64,000 bases of DNA from Osedax frankpressi. Its lineage: Eukaryota > Annelida > Polychaeta > Sabellida > Siboglinidae. A program made the translations under genes and the position numbers. The notes beneath the pieces were generated by a model. It was not told where the DNA came from, searched no databases, and saw nothing but the letters and a program-made list of their open reading frames with translations. The DNA is taken from the NCBI GenBank assembly GCA_964035775.1, contig OZ038314.1, positions 2,208,009 through 2,272,008 of the forward strand. The letters run 5' to 3'. Of this stretch, positions 13,371 through 26,403 are shown piece after piece (the stretch's first letter is position 1; each line of letters opens with the position of its first letter).

Positions 13371-14640
13371 TTATTTAAGTTATAGTTATTTAATTAATAG
13401 TTATTTAAGTTATAGTTATTTAAGTTATAGTTATTTAAGTTATAGTTATTTAAGTTATAGTTATTTAAGTTATAGTTATTTAAGTTATAGTTATTTAATT
13501 AATAGTTATTTAAGTTATAGTTATTTAAGTTATAGTTATTTAAGTTATAGTTTTTTAAGTTATAGTTATTTAAGTTATAGTTATTTAATTTATAGTTATT
13601 TAATTTATAGTTATTTAAGTTATAGTTATTTAAGTTATAGTTATTTAAGTTATAGTTATTTAATTAATAGTAATTTAAGTTATAGTAATTTAAGTTTAGT
13701 TATTTAATTTATAGTTATTTAAGTTATAGTTATTAAATTATAGTTATTTAAGTTATAGTTATTTAATTTATAGTTTTTTCATTTATGGTTATTTAAGTTA
13801 TAGTTATTTAAGTTATAGTTATTTAAGTTATAGTTATTTAAGTTATAGTTATTTAAGTTATAGTTATTTAATTAATAGTTATTTAAGTTATAGTTATTTA
13901 AGTTATAGTTATTTAAGTTATAGTTATTTAAGTTATAGTTATTTAATTTATAGTTATTTAAGTTATAGTTATTTAAGTTATAGTTATTTAAGTTATAGTT
14001 ATTTAAGTTATAGTTATTTAAGTTATAGTTATTTAATTAATAGTTATTTAAGTTATAGTTATTTAAGTTATAGTTAATTAAGTTATCGTTAGTTAAGTTA
14101 TAATTATTTAAGTTATAGTTATTAAATTATAGTTATTTAAGTTATAGTTATTTAATTTATAGTTTTTTTCATTTATGGTTATTTAAGTTATAGTTATTTA
14201 AGTTATAGTTATTTAAGTTATAGTTATTTAAGTTATAGTTATTTAAGTTATAGTTATTTAAGTTATAGTTATTTAAGTTATAGTTATTTAATTAATAGTT
14301 ATTTAAGTTATAGTTATTTAAGTTATAGTTATTTAAGTTATAGTTATTTAAGTTATAGTTATTTAAGTTATAGTTATTTAATTTATAGTTATTTAAGTTA
14401 TAGTTATTTAAGTTATAGTTATTTAAGTTATAGTTATTTAAGTTATAGTTATTTAAGTTATAGTTATTTAAGTTATAGTTATTTAAGTTATAGTTATTTA
14501 AGTTATAGTTATTTAAGTTATAGTTATTTAATTAATAGTTATTTAAGTTATAGTTATTTAAGTTATAGTTATTTAAGTTATAGTTATTTAAGTTATAGTT
14601 ATTTAAGTTATAGTTATTTAATTTATAGTTATTTAATTTA

Positions 14641-17600
14641 TAATTATTTAAGTTATAGTTATTTAAGTTATAGTTATTTAAGTTATGGTTATTTAAGTTA
14701 TAGTTATTTAATTAATAGTAATTTAAGTTATAGTAATTTAAGTTTAGTTATTTAATTTATAGTTATTTAAGTTATAGTTATTTAAGTTATAGTTATTTAA
14801 GTTATAGTTATTTAAGTTATAGTTATTTAAGTTATAGTTATTTAAGTTATAGTTATTTAAGTTATAGTTATTTAAGTTATAGTTATTTAAGTTATAGTTA
14901 TTTAATTTATAGTTATTTAATTTATAGTTATTTAAGTTATAGTTATTTAAGTTATAGTTATTTAAGTTATAGTTATTTAAGTTATAGTTATTTAAGTTAT
15001 AGTTATTTAAGTTATAGTTATTTAAGTTATAGTTATTTAAGTTATAGTTATTTAATTAATAGTTATTTAAGTTATAGTTATTTAAGTTATAGTTATTTAA
15101 GTTATAGTTATTTAAGTTATAGTTATTTAAGTTATAGTTATTTAATTAATAGTTATTTACGTTATAGTTATTTAAGTTATAGTTATTTAAGTTATAGTTA
15201 TTTAAGTTATAGTTATTTAAGTTATAGTTATTTAATTAATAGTTATTTAAGTTATAGTTATTTAAGTTATAGTTATTTAAGTTATAGTTATTTAAGTTAT
15301 AGTTATTTAAGTTATAGTTATTTAATTTATAGTTATTTAATTTATAGTTATTTAAGTTACAGTTATTTAAATTATAGTTATTTAAGTTATAGTTATTTAA
15401 GTTATAGTTATTTAATTAATAGTAATTTAAGTTATAGTAATTTAAGTTTAATTATTTAATTTATAGTTATTTAAGTTATAGTTAATTAAGTTATCGTTAG
15501 TTAAGTTATAGTTATTTAAGTTATAGTTATTAAATTATAGTTATTTAAGTTATAGTTATTTAATTTATAGTTTTTTCATTTATGGTTATTATATTATAGT
15601 TATATAAATTATAGTTATTTAAGTTATAGTTATTTAAGTTATAGTTATTTAAGTTATAGTTATTTAAGTTATAGTTATTTAAGTTATAGTTATTTAAGTT
15701 ATAGTTATTTAAGTTATAGTTATTTAATTAATAGTTATTTAAGTTATAGTTATTTAAGTTATAGTTATTTAAGTTATAGTTATTTAAGTTATAGTTATTT
15801 AAGTTATAGTTATTTAATTTATAGTTATTTAAGTTATAGTTATTTAAGTTATAGTTATTTAAGTTATAGTTATTTAAGTTATAGTTATTTAAGTTATAGT
15901 TATTTAAGTTATAGTTATTTAATTAATAGTTATTTAAGTTATAGTTATTTAAGTTATAGTTATTTAAGTTATAGTTATTTAAGTTATAGTTATTTAAGTT
16001 ATAGTTATTTAATTTATAGTTATTTAATTTATAGTTATTTAAGTTATAGTTATTTAAGTTATAGTTATTTAAGTTATAGTTATTTAATTAATAGTTATTT
16101 AAGTTATAGTTATTTAAGTTATAGTTATTTAAGTTATAGTTATTTAAGTTATAGTTATTTAAGTTATAGTTATTTAATTTATAGTTATTTAATTTATAGT
16201 TATTTAAGTTATAGTTATTTAAGTTATAGTTATTTAAGTTATAGTTATTTAAGTTATAGTTATTTAAGTTATAGTTATTTAAGTTATAGTTATTTAAGTT
16301 ATAGTTATTTAAGTTATAGTTATTTAATTAATAGTTATTTAAGTTATAGTTATTTAAGTTATAGTTATTTAAGTTATAGTTATTTAAGTTATAGTTATTT
16401 AAGTTATAGTTATTTAATTAATAGTTATTTAAGTTATAGTTATTTAAGTTATAGTTATTTAAGTTATAGTTATTTAAGTTATAGTTATTTAAGTTATAGT
16501 TATTTAATTAATAGTTATTTAAGTTATAGTTATTTAAGTTATAGTTATTTAAGTTATAGTTATTTAAGTTATAGTTATTTAAGTTATATTTATTTAATTT
16601 ATAGTTATTTAATTTATAGTTATTTAAGTTACAGTTATTTAAATTATAGTTATTTAAGTTATAGTTATTTAAGTTATAGTTATTTAATTAATAGTAATTT
16701 AAGTTATAGTAATTTAAGTTTAATTATTTAATTTATAGTTATTTAAGTTATAGTTAATTAAGTTATCGTTAGTTAAGTTATAGTTATTTAAGTTATAGTT
16801 ATTAAATTATAGTTATTTAAGTTATAGTTATTTAATTTATAGTTTTTTCATTTATGGTTATTTAAGTTATAGTTATTTAAGTTATAGTTATTTAAGTTAT
16901 AGTTATTTAATTAATAGTTATTTAAGTTATAGTTATTTAAGTTATAGTTATTTAAGTTATAGTTATTTAAATTATAGTTATTTAAGTTATAGTTATTTAA
17001 TTTATAGTTATTTAAGTTATTGTTATTTAAGTTATAGTTATTTAAGTTATAGTTATTTAAGTTATAGTTATTTAAGTTATAGTTATTTAACTTATAGTTA
17101 TTTAATTAATAGTTATTTAAGTTATAGTTATTTAAGTTATAGTTATTTAAGTTATAGTTATTTAAGTTATAGTTATTTAAGTTATAGTTATTTAATTTAT
17201 AGTTATTTAATTTATAGTTATTTAATTTATAGTTATTTAAGTTATAGTTATTTAAGTTATAGTTATTTAAGTTATAGTTATTTAATTAATAGTAATTTAA
17301 GTTATAGTAATTTAAGTTTAGTTATTTAATTTATAGTTATTTAAGTTATAGTTAATTAAGTTATCGTTAGTTAAGTTATAGTTATTTAAGTTATAGTTAT
17401 TAAATTATAGTTATTTAAGTTATAGTTATTTAATTTATAGTTTTTTCATTTATGGTAATTATATTATAGTTATATAAATTATAGTTATTTAAGTTATAGT
17501 TATTTAAGTTATATTTATTTAAGTTATAGTTATTTAAGTTATAGTTATTTAATTTATAGTTATTTAAGTTATAGTTATTTAAGTTATAGTTATTTAATTT

Positions 17601-18199
17601 ATAGTTATTTAATTTATAGTTATTTAAGTTATAGTTATTTAAGTTATAGTTATTTAATTTATAGTTATTTAATTTATAATTATTTAAGTTATAGTTATTT
17701 AAGTTATAGTTATTTAAGTTATGGTTATTTAAGTTATAGTTATTTAATTAATAGTAATTTAAGTTATAGTAATTTAAGTTTAGTTATTTAATTTATAGTT
17801 ATTAAATTATAGTTATTTAAGTTATAGTTATTTAAGTTATAGTTATTTAAGTTATAGTTATTTAAGTTATAGTTATTTAAGTTATAGTTATTTAAGTTAT
17901 AGTTATTTAAGTTATAGTTATTTAAGTTATAGTTATTTAATTTATAGTTATTTAATTTATAGTTATTTAAGTTATAGTTATTTAAGTTATAGTTATTTAA
18001 GTTATAGTTATTTAAGTTATAGTTATTTAAGTTATAGTTATTTAAGTTATAGTTATTTAATTTATAGTTATTTAATTAATAGTTATTTAAGTTATAGTTA
18101 TTTAAGTTATAGTTATTTAATTTATAGTTATTTAATTTATAGTTATTTAAGTTATAGTTATTTAAGTTATAGTTATTTAATTTATAGTTATTTAATTTA
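14641..18199 (+). repeat. Super-HOR family C, copy 1
   Basis: It contains markers 15570, 16842 and 17440. Private variants TTTATAATTATTTAAG (near 14640), GTTATTTACGTTATAG (near 15160) and GTTACAGTTATTTAAATTATAG-like monomers (near 15358) reappear 3,559 bp downstream. GTTATTTAACTTATAG near 17085 reappears 3,738 bp downstream. Inside this copy a 523-bp segment occurs twice in tandem (TTTATAATT near 17675 and again near 18198). Confidence 0.85.
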
Positions 18200-21177
18200 T
18201 AATTATTTAAGTTATAGTTATTTAAGTTATAGTTATTTAAGTTATGGTTATTTAAGTTATAGTTATTTAATTAATAGTAATTTAAGTTATAGTAATTTAA
18301 GTTTAGTTATTTAATTTATAGTTATTTAAGTTATAGTTATTTAAGTTATAGTTATTTAAGTTATAGTTATTTAAGTTATAGTTATTTAAGTTATAGTTAT
18401 TTAAGTTATAGTTATTTAAGTTATAGTTATTTAAGTTATAGTTATTTAAGTTATAGTTATTTAATTTATAGTTATTTAATTTATAGTTATTTAAGTTATA
18501 GTTATTTAAGTTATAGTTATTTAAGTTATAGTTATTTAAGTTATAGTTATTTAAGTTATAGTTATTTAAGTTATAGTTATTTAAGTTATAGTTATTTAAG
18601 TTATAGTTATTTAATTAATAGTTATTTAAGTTATAGTTATTTAAGTTATAGTTATTTAAGTTATAGTTATTTAAGTTATAGTTATTTAAGTTATAGTTAT
18701 TTAATTAATAGTTATTTACGTTATAGTTATTTAAGTTATAGTTATTTAAGTTATAGTTATTTAAGTTATAGTTATTTAAGTTATAGTTATTTAATTAAGA
18801 GTTATTTAAGTTATAGTTATTTAAGTTATAGTTATTTAAGTTATAGTTATTTAAGTTATAGTTATTTAAGTTATAGTTATTTAATTTATAGTTATTTAAT
18901 TTATAGTTATTTAAGTTACAGTTATTTAAATTATAGTTATTTAAGTTATAGTTATTTAAGTTATAGTTATTTAATTAATAGTAATTTAAGTTATAGTAAT
19001 TTAAGTTTAATTATTTAATTTATAGTTATTTAAGTTATAGTTAATTAAGTTATCGTTAGTTAAGTTATAGTTATTTAAGTTATAGTTATTAAATTATAGT
19101 TATTTAAGTTATAGTTATTTAATTTATAGTTTTTTCATTTATGGTTATTATATTATAGTTATATAAATTATAGTTATTTAAGTTATAGTTATTTAAGTTA
19201 TAGTTATTTAAGTTATAGTTATTTAAGTTATAGTTATTTAAGTTATAGTTATTTAAGTTATAGTTATTTAAGTTATAGTTATTTAATTAATAGTTATTTA
19301 AGTTATAGTTATTTAAGTTATAGTTATTTAAGTTATAGTTATTTAAGTTATAGTTATTTAAGTTATAGTTATTTAATTTATAGTTATTTAAGTTATAGTT
19401 ATTTAAGTTATAGTTATTTAAGTTATAGTTATTTAAGTTATAGTTATTTAAGTTATAGTTATTTAAGTTATAGTTATTTAAGTTATAGTTATTTAATTAA
19501 TAGTTATTTAAGTTATAGTTATTTAAGTTATAGTTATTTAAGTTATAGTTATTTAAGTTATAGTTATTTAAGTTATAGTTATTTAATTTATAGTTATTTA
19601 ATTTATAGTTATTTAAGTTATAGTTATTTAAGTTATAGTTATTTAAGTTATGGTTATTTAAGTTATAGTTATTTAATTAATAGTAATTTAAGTTATAGTA
19701 ATTTAAGTTTAGTTATTTAATTTATAGTTATTTAAGTTATAGTTATTTAAGTTATAGTTATTTAAGTTATAGTTATTTAAGTTATAGTTATTTAAGTTAT
19801 AGTTATTTAATTAATAGTTATTTAAGTTATAGTTATTTAAGTTATAGTTATTTAAGTTATAGTTATTTAAGTTATAGTTATTTAAGTTATAGTTATTTAA
19901 TTTATAGTTATTTAATTTATAGTTATTTAAGTTATAGTTATTTAAGTTATAGTTATTTAAGTTATAGTTATTTAAGTTATAGTTATTTAAGTTATAGTTA
20001 TTTAAGTTATAGTTATTTAAGTTATAGTTATTTAAGTTATAGTTATTTAATTAATAGTTATTTAAGTTATAGTTATTTAAGTTATAGTTATTTAAGTTAT
20101 AGTTATTTAAGTTATAGTTATTTAAGTTATAGTTATTTAATTAATAGTTATTTAAGTTATAGTTATTTAAGTTATAGTTATTTAAGTTATAGTTATTTAA
20201 GTTATAGTTATTTAAGTTATAGTTATTTAAGTTATAGTTATTTAATTAATAGTTATTTAAGTTATAGTTATTTAAGTTATAGTTATTTAAGTTATAGTTA
20301 TTTAAGTTATAGTTATTTAAGTTATATTTATTTAATTTATAGTTATTTAATTTATAGTTATTTAAGTTACAGTTATTTAAATTATAGTTATTTAAGTTAT
20401 AGTTATTTAAGTTATAGTTATTTAATTAATAGTAATTTAAGTTATAGTAATTTAAGTTTAATTATTTAATTTATAGTTATTTAAGTTATAGTTAATTAAG
20501 TTATCGTTAGTTAAGTTATAGTTATTTAAGTTATAGTTATTAAATTATAGTTATTTAAGTTATAGTTATTTAATTTATAGTTTTTTCATTTATGGTTATT
20601 TAAGTTATAGTTATTTAAGTTATAGTTATTTAAGTTATAGTTATTTAATTAATAGTTATTTAAGTTATAGTTATTTAAGTTATAGTTATTTAAGTTATAG
20701 TTATTTAAATTATAGTTATTTAAGTTATAGTTATTTAATTTATAGTTATTTAAGTTATTGTTATTTAAGTTATAGTTATTTAAGTTATAGTTATTTAAGT
20801 TATAGTTATTTAAGTTATAGTTATTTAACTTATAGTTATTTAATTAATAGTTATTTAAGTTATAGTTATTTAAGTTATAGTTATTTAAGTTATAGTTATT
20901 TAAGTTATAGTTATTTAAGTTATAGTTATTTAATTTATAGTTATTTAATTTATAGTTATTTAATTTATAGTTATTTAAGTTATAGTTATTTAAGTTATAG
21001 TTATTTAAATTATAGTTATTTAATTAATAGTAATTTAAGTTATAGTAATTTAAGTTTAGTTATTTAATTTATAGTTATTTAAGTTATAGTTAATTAAGTT
21101 ATCGTTAGTTAAGTTATAGTTATTTAAGTTATAGTTATTAAATTATAGTTATTTAAGTTATAGTTATTTAATTTATA
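18200..21177 (+). repeat. Super-HOR family C, copy 2
   Basis: It contains markers 19129 and 20580. The first part matches copy 1 at +3,559 bp and the part after about 19.7 kb at +3,738 bp. The 179-bp difference accompanies an extra incomplete M1 near 19,676. It shares GTTATTTACGTTATAG (near 18,719), the GTTACAG monomers (near 18,915 and 20,367) and GTTATTTAACTTATAG (near 20,825) with copy 1. A single private change, AATTAAGAGTT, is visible near 18,795. Confidence 0.85.
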
Positions 21178-21887
21178 GTTTTTTCATTTATGGTAATTAT
21201 ATTATAGTTATATAAATTATAGTTATTTAAGTTATAGTTATTTAAGTTATATTTATTTAAGTTATAGTTATTTAAGTTATAGTTATTTAATTTATAGTTA
21301 TTTAAGTTATAGTTATTTAAGTTATAGTTATTTAATTTATAGTTATTTAATTTATAGTTATTTAAGTTATAGTTATTTAAGTTATAGTTATTTAAGTTAT
21401 AGTTATTTAAGTTATAGTTATTTAATTAATAGTAATTTAAGTTATAGTAATTTAAGTTTAGTTATTTAATTTATAGTTATTTAAGTTATAGTTAATTAAG
21501 TTATCGTTAGTTAAGTTATAGTTATTTAAGTTATAGTTATTAAATTATAGTTATTTAAGTTATAGTTATTTAATTTATAGTTTTTTCATTTATGGTTATT
21601 TAAGTTATAGTTATTTAAGTTATAGTTATTTAAGTTATAGTTACTTAAGTTATAGTTATTTAAGTTATAGTTATTTAAGTTATAGTTATTTAATTTATAG
21701 TTATTTAATTTATAGTTATTTAATTTATAGTTATTTAAGTTATAGTTATTTAAGTTATAGTTATTTAAGTTATAGTTATTTAAGTTATAGTTATTTAAGT
21801 TATAGTTATTTAATTAATAGTAATTTAAGTTATAGTAATTTAAGTTTAGTTATTTAATTTATAGTTATTTAAGTTATAGTTATTTAA

Positions 21888-22034
21888 GTTATAGTTATTA
21901 TATAATATTTATTTAAGTTATAGTTATTTAAGATATATTTATTTAATTTATAGTTATTATATTATAATTATTTAAGTTTTAGTTATTTAAGTTATAGTTA
22001 TTATATTATAGCTATTTAAGTGATATTTATTTAA
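21888..22034 (+). repeat. V2 module, copy 5
   Basis: Complete 147-bp order in family D copy 1, followed by a 15-monomer TTTATAG run and V2b. Confidence 0.9.
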
Positions 22035-22064
22035 GTTATAGTTATTTAATTAATAGTTATTTAA

Positions 22065-22289
22065 TTTATAATTATTTAATTTATAGTTATTTAATTTATA
22101 GTTATTTAATTTATAGTTATTTAATTTATAGTTATTTAATTTATAGTTATTTAATTTATAGTTATTTAATTTATAGTTATTTAATTTATAATTATTTAAT
22201 TTATAGTTATTTAATTTATAGTTATTTAATTTATAGTTATTTAATTTATAGTTATTTAATTTATAGTTATTTAATTTATAGTTATTATA
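22065..22289 (+). repeat. TTTATAG-monomer run, 15 units
   Basis: Fifteen consecutive monomers. Two of them read TTTATAATTATTTAA, about 120 bp (eight monomers) apart, suggesting that an eight-monomer stretch was itself duplicated. Confidence 0.92.
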
Positions 22290-22583
22290 GTTATTTAAAT
22301 TATAGTTATTTAAGTTATAGTTATTTAAGTTATAGTTATTTAAGTTATAGTTATTTAAGTTATAGTTATTTAAGTTATAGTTATTTAAGTTATAGTTATT
22401 TAAGTTATAGTTATTTCAGTTATAGTTATTTAAGTTATAGTTATTTAAGTTATAGTTATTTAAGTTATAATTATTTAAATTATAGTTATATAAGTTATAG
22501 TTAATTAAGTTATCGTTATTTAAGTTATAGTTATTTAAGTTATAGTTATTTAAATTTTAGTTATATAAGTTATAGTTATTGAA
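22290..22583 (+). repeat. V2b module, copy 2
   Basis: Full form, same length and order as at 12270, in family D copy 1. Confidence 0.88.
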
Positions 22584-25500
22584 TTTATAGTTATTTAATT
22601 TATAGTTATTTAAGTTATAGTTATTTAAGTTATAGTTATTTAAGTTATAGTTATTTAAGTTATAGTTATTTAAGTTATAGTTATTTAAGTTATAGTTATT
22701 TAAGTTATAGTTATTAAATTATAGTTATTTAAGTTATAGTTATTTAAGTTATAGTTATTTAAGTTATAGTTATTTAAGTTATAGTTATTTAAGTTATAGT
22801 TATTTAATTAATAGTTATTTAAGTTATAGTTATTTAAGTTATAGTTATTTAAGTTATAGTTATTTAAGTTATAGTTATTTAAGTTATAGTTATTTAATTT
22901 ATAGTTATTTAATTTATAGTTATTTAAGTTATAGTTATTTAAGTTATAGTTATTTAAGTTATAGTTATTTAAGTTATAGTTATTTAAGTTATAGTTATTT
23001 AATTAATAGTAATTTAAGTTATAGTAATTTAAGTTTAGTTATTTAATTTATAGTTATTTAAGTTATAGTTAATTAAGTTATCGTTAGTTAAGTTATAGTT
23101 ATTTAAGTTTTAGTTATTAAATTATAGTTATTTAAGTTATAGTTATTTAATTTATAGTTTTTTCATTTATGGTTATTATATTATAGTTATATAAATTATA
23201 GTTATTTAAGTTATAGTTATTTAAGTTATAGTTATTTAAGTTATAGTTATTTAAGTTATAGTTATTTAAGTTATAGTTATTTAAGTTATAGTTATTTAAG
23301 TTATAGTTATTTAATTAATAGTTATTTAAGTTATAGTTATTTAAGTTATAGTTATTTAAGTTATAGTTATTTAAGTTATAGTTATTTAAGTTATAGTTAT
23401 TTAAGTTATAGTTATTTAAGTTATAGTTATTTAAGTTATAGTTATTTAAGTTATAGTTATTTAAGTTATAGTTATTTAAGTTATAGTTATTTAATTAATA
23501 GTTATTTAAGTTATAGTTATTTAAGTTATAGTTATTTAAGTTATAGTTATTTAAGTTATAGTTATTTAAGTTATAGTTATTTAATTTATAGTTATTTAAG
23601 TTATAGTTATTTAAGTTATAGTTATTTAAGTTATGGTTATTTAAGTTATAGTTTTTTAATTAATAGTAATTTAAGTTATAGTAATTTAAGTTTAGTTATT
23701 TAATTTATAGTTATTTAAGTTATAGTTATTTAAGTTATAGTTATTTAAGTTATAGTTATTTAAGTTATAGTTATTTAAGTTATAGTTATTTAAGTTATAG
23801 TTATTTAATTAATAGTTATTTAAGTTATAGTTATTTAAGTTATAGTTATTTAAGTTATAGTTATTTAAGTTATAGTTATTTAAGTTATAGTTATTTAATT
23901 TATAGTTATTTAATTTATAGTTATTTAAGTTATAGTTATTTAAGTTATAGTTATTTAAGTTATAGTTATTTAAGTTATAGTTATTTAAGTTATAGTTATT
24001 TAAGTTATAGTTATTTAAGTTATAGTTATTTAAGTTATAGTTATTTAAGTTATAGTTATTTAATTAATAGTTATTTAAGTTATAGTTATTTAAGTTATAG
24101 TTATTTAAGTTATAGTTATTTAAGTTATAGTTATTTAAGTTATAGTTATTTAATTAATAGTTATTTAAGTTATAGTTATTTAAGTTATAGTTATTTAAGT
24201 TATAGTTATTTAAGTTATAGTTATTTAAGTTATAGTTATTTAATTAATAGTTATTTAAGTTATAGTTATTTAAGTTATAGTTATTTAAGTTATAGTTATT
24301 TAAGTTATAGTTATTTAAGTTATAGTTATTTAAGTTATAGTTATTTAAGTTATAGTTATTTAATTTATAGTTATTTAATTTATAGTTATTTAAGTTACAG
24401 TTATTTAAATTATAGTTATTTAAGTTATAGTTATTTAAGTTATAGTTATTTAATTAATAGTAATTTAAGTTATAGTTATTTAAGTTATAGTTATTTAATT
24501 AATAGTTATTTAAGTTATAGTTATTTAAGTTATAGTTATTTAAGTTATAGTTATTTAAATTATAGTTATTTAAGTTATAGTTATTTAATTTATAGTTATT
24601 TAAGTTATTGTTATTTAAGTTATAGTTATTTAAGTTATAGTTATTTAAGTTATAGTTATTTAAGTTATAGTTATTTAACTTATAGTTATTTAATTAATAG
24701 TTATTTAAGTTATAGTTATTTAAGTTATAGTTATTTAATTTATAGTTATTTAATTTATAGTTATTTAATTTATAGTTATTTAAGTTATAGTTATTTAAGT
24801 TATAGTTATTTAAGTTATAGTTATTTAATTAATAGTAATTTAAGTTATAGTAATTTAAGTTTAGTTATTTAATTTATAGTTATTTAAGTTATAGTTAATT
24901 AAGTTATCGTTAGTTAAGTTATAGTTATTTAAGTTATAGTTATTAAATTATAGTTATTTAAGTTATAGTTATTTAATTTATAGTTTTTTCATTTATGGTA
25001 ATTATATTATAGTTATATAAATTATAGTTATTTAAGTTATAGTTATTTAAGTTATATTTATTTAAGTTATAGTTATTTAAGTTATAGTTATTTAATTTAT
25101 AGTTATTTAAGTTATAGTTATTTAAGTTATAGTTATTTAATTTATAGTTATTTAATTTATAGTTATTTAAGTTATAGTTATTTAAGTTATAGTTATTTAA
25201 GTTATAGTTATTTAAGTTATAGTTATTTAATTAATAGTAATTTAAGTTATAGTAATTTAAGTTTAGTTATTTAATTTATAGTTATTTAAGTTATAGTTAA
25301 TTAAGTTATCGTTAGTTAAGTTATAGTTATTTAAGTTATAGTTATTAAATTATAGTTATTTAAGTTATAGTTATTTAATTTATAGTTTTTTCATTTATGG
25401 TTATTTAAGTTATAGTTATTTAAGTTATAGTTATTTAAGTTATAGTTACTTAAGTTATAGTTATTTAAGTTATAGTTATTTAAGTTATAGTTATTTAATT

Positions 25501-25707
25501 TATAGTTATTTAATTTATAGTTATTTAATTTATAGTTATTTAAGTTATAGTTATTTAAGTTATAGTTATTTAAGTTATAGTTATTTAAGTTATAGTTATT
25601 TAAGTTATAGTTATTTAATTAATAGTAATTTAAGTTATAGTAATTTAAGTTTAGTTATTTAATTTATAGTTATTTAAGTTATAGTTATTTAAGTTATAGT
25701 TATTTAA

Positions 25708-25854
25708 GTTATAGTTATTATATAATATTTATTTAAGTTATAGTTATTTAAGATATATTTATTTAATTTATAGTTATTATATTATAATTATTTAAGTTTT
25801 AGTTATTTAAGTTATAGTTATTATATTATAGCTATTTAAGTGATATTTATTTAA
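25708..25854 (+). repeat. V2 module, copy 6
   Basis: Complete 147-bp order at +3,820 bp from copy 5, in family D copy 2, with the same 15-monomer run behind it. Confidence 0.9.
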
Positions 25855-25884
25855 GTTATAGTTATTTAATTAATAGTTATTTAA

Positions 25885-26109
25885 TTTATAATTATTTAAT
25901 TTATAGTTATTTAATTTATAGTTATTTAATTTATAGTTATTTAATTTATAGTTATTTAATTTATAGTTATTTAATTTATAGTTATTTAATTTATAGTTAT
26001 TTAATTTATAATTATTTAATTTATAGTTATTTAATTTATAGTTATTTAATTTATAGTTATTTAATTTATAGTTATTTAATTTATAGTTATTTAATTTATA
26101 GTTATTATA
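25885..26109 (+). repeat. TTTATAG-monomer run, 15 units (second copy)
   Basis: Same length as the run at 22065, with the same two TTTATAATT monomers. It was copied as part of family D. Confidence 0.92.
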
Positions 26110-26403
26110 GTTATTTAAATTATAGTTATTTAAGTTATAGTTATTTAAGTTATAGTTATTTAAGTTATAGTTATTTAAGTTATAGTTATTTAAGTTATAG
26201 TTATTTAAGTTATAGTTATTTAAGTTATAGTTATTTCAGTTATAGTTATTTAAGTTATAGTTATTTAAGTTATAGTTATTTAAGTTATAATTATTTAAAT
26301 TATAGTTATATAAGTTATAGTTAATTAAGTTATCGTTATTTAAGTTATAGTTATTTAAGTTATAGTTATTTAAATTTTAGTTATATAAGTTATAGTTATT
26401 GAA
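26110..26403 (+). repeat. V2b module, copy 3
   Basis: Full form at +3,820 bp from copy 2, in family D copy 2. Confidence 0.88.

Larger units (their letters stand above)
9785..14640 (+). repeat. Mixed HOR region between families A and C
   Basis: Markers lie at 9785, 10352, 11009, 11411, 12808, 13773 and 14162 (unit lengths 567, 657, 402, 1397, 965, 389 and 1408 bp). The unit at 9785 opens like a family-A unit but lacks the CAATTTATAG variant. The 402-bp unit at 11009 followed by the 1397-bp V2 unit is the same pair that recurs at 21178, 24983 and, slightly altered, 32284. The 12808 unit is a shortened relative with a truncated V2 and a ten-monomer TTTATAG run. The marker at 14162 has seven Ts instead of six. 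Confidence 0.83.
21178..24982 (+). repeat. Super-HOR family D, copy 1
   Basis: Units start at markers 21178 (402 bp), 21580 (1577 bp, with V2, a 15-monomer TTTATAG run and V2b) and 23157 (1826 bp). The first unit opens TTTATGGTAATTATATTATAG, a start also seen at 17450, 24995 and 32296. The last unit contains an M1 that breaks off near 24,470: its first monomers join directly to monomers normally found after a marker, so one marker expected from family C is missing. Confidence 0.85.
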
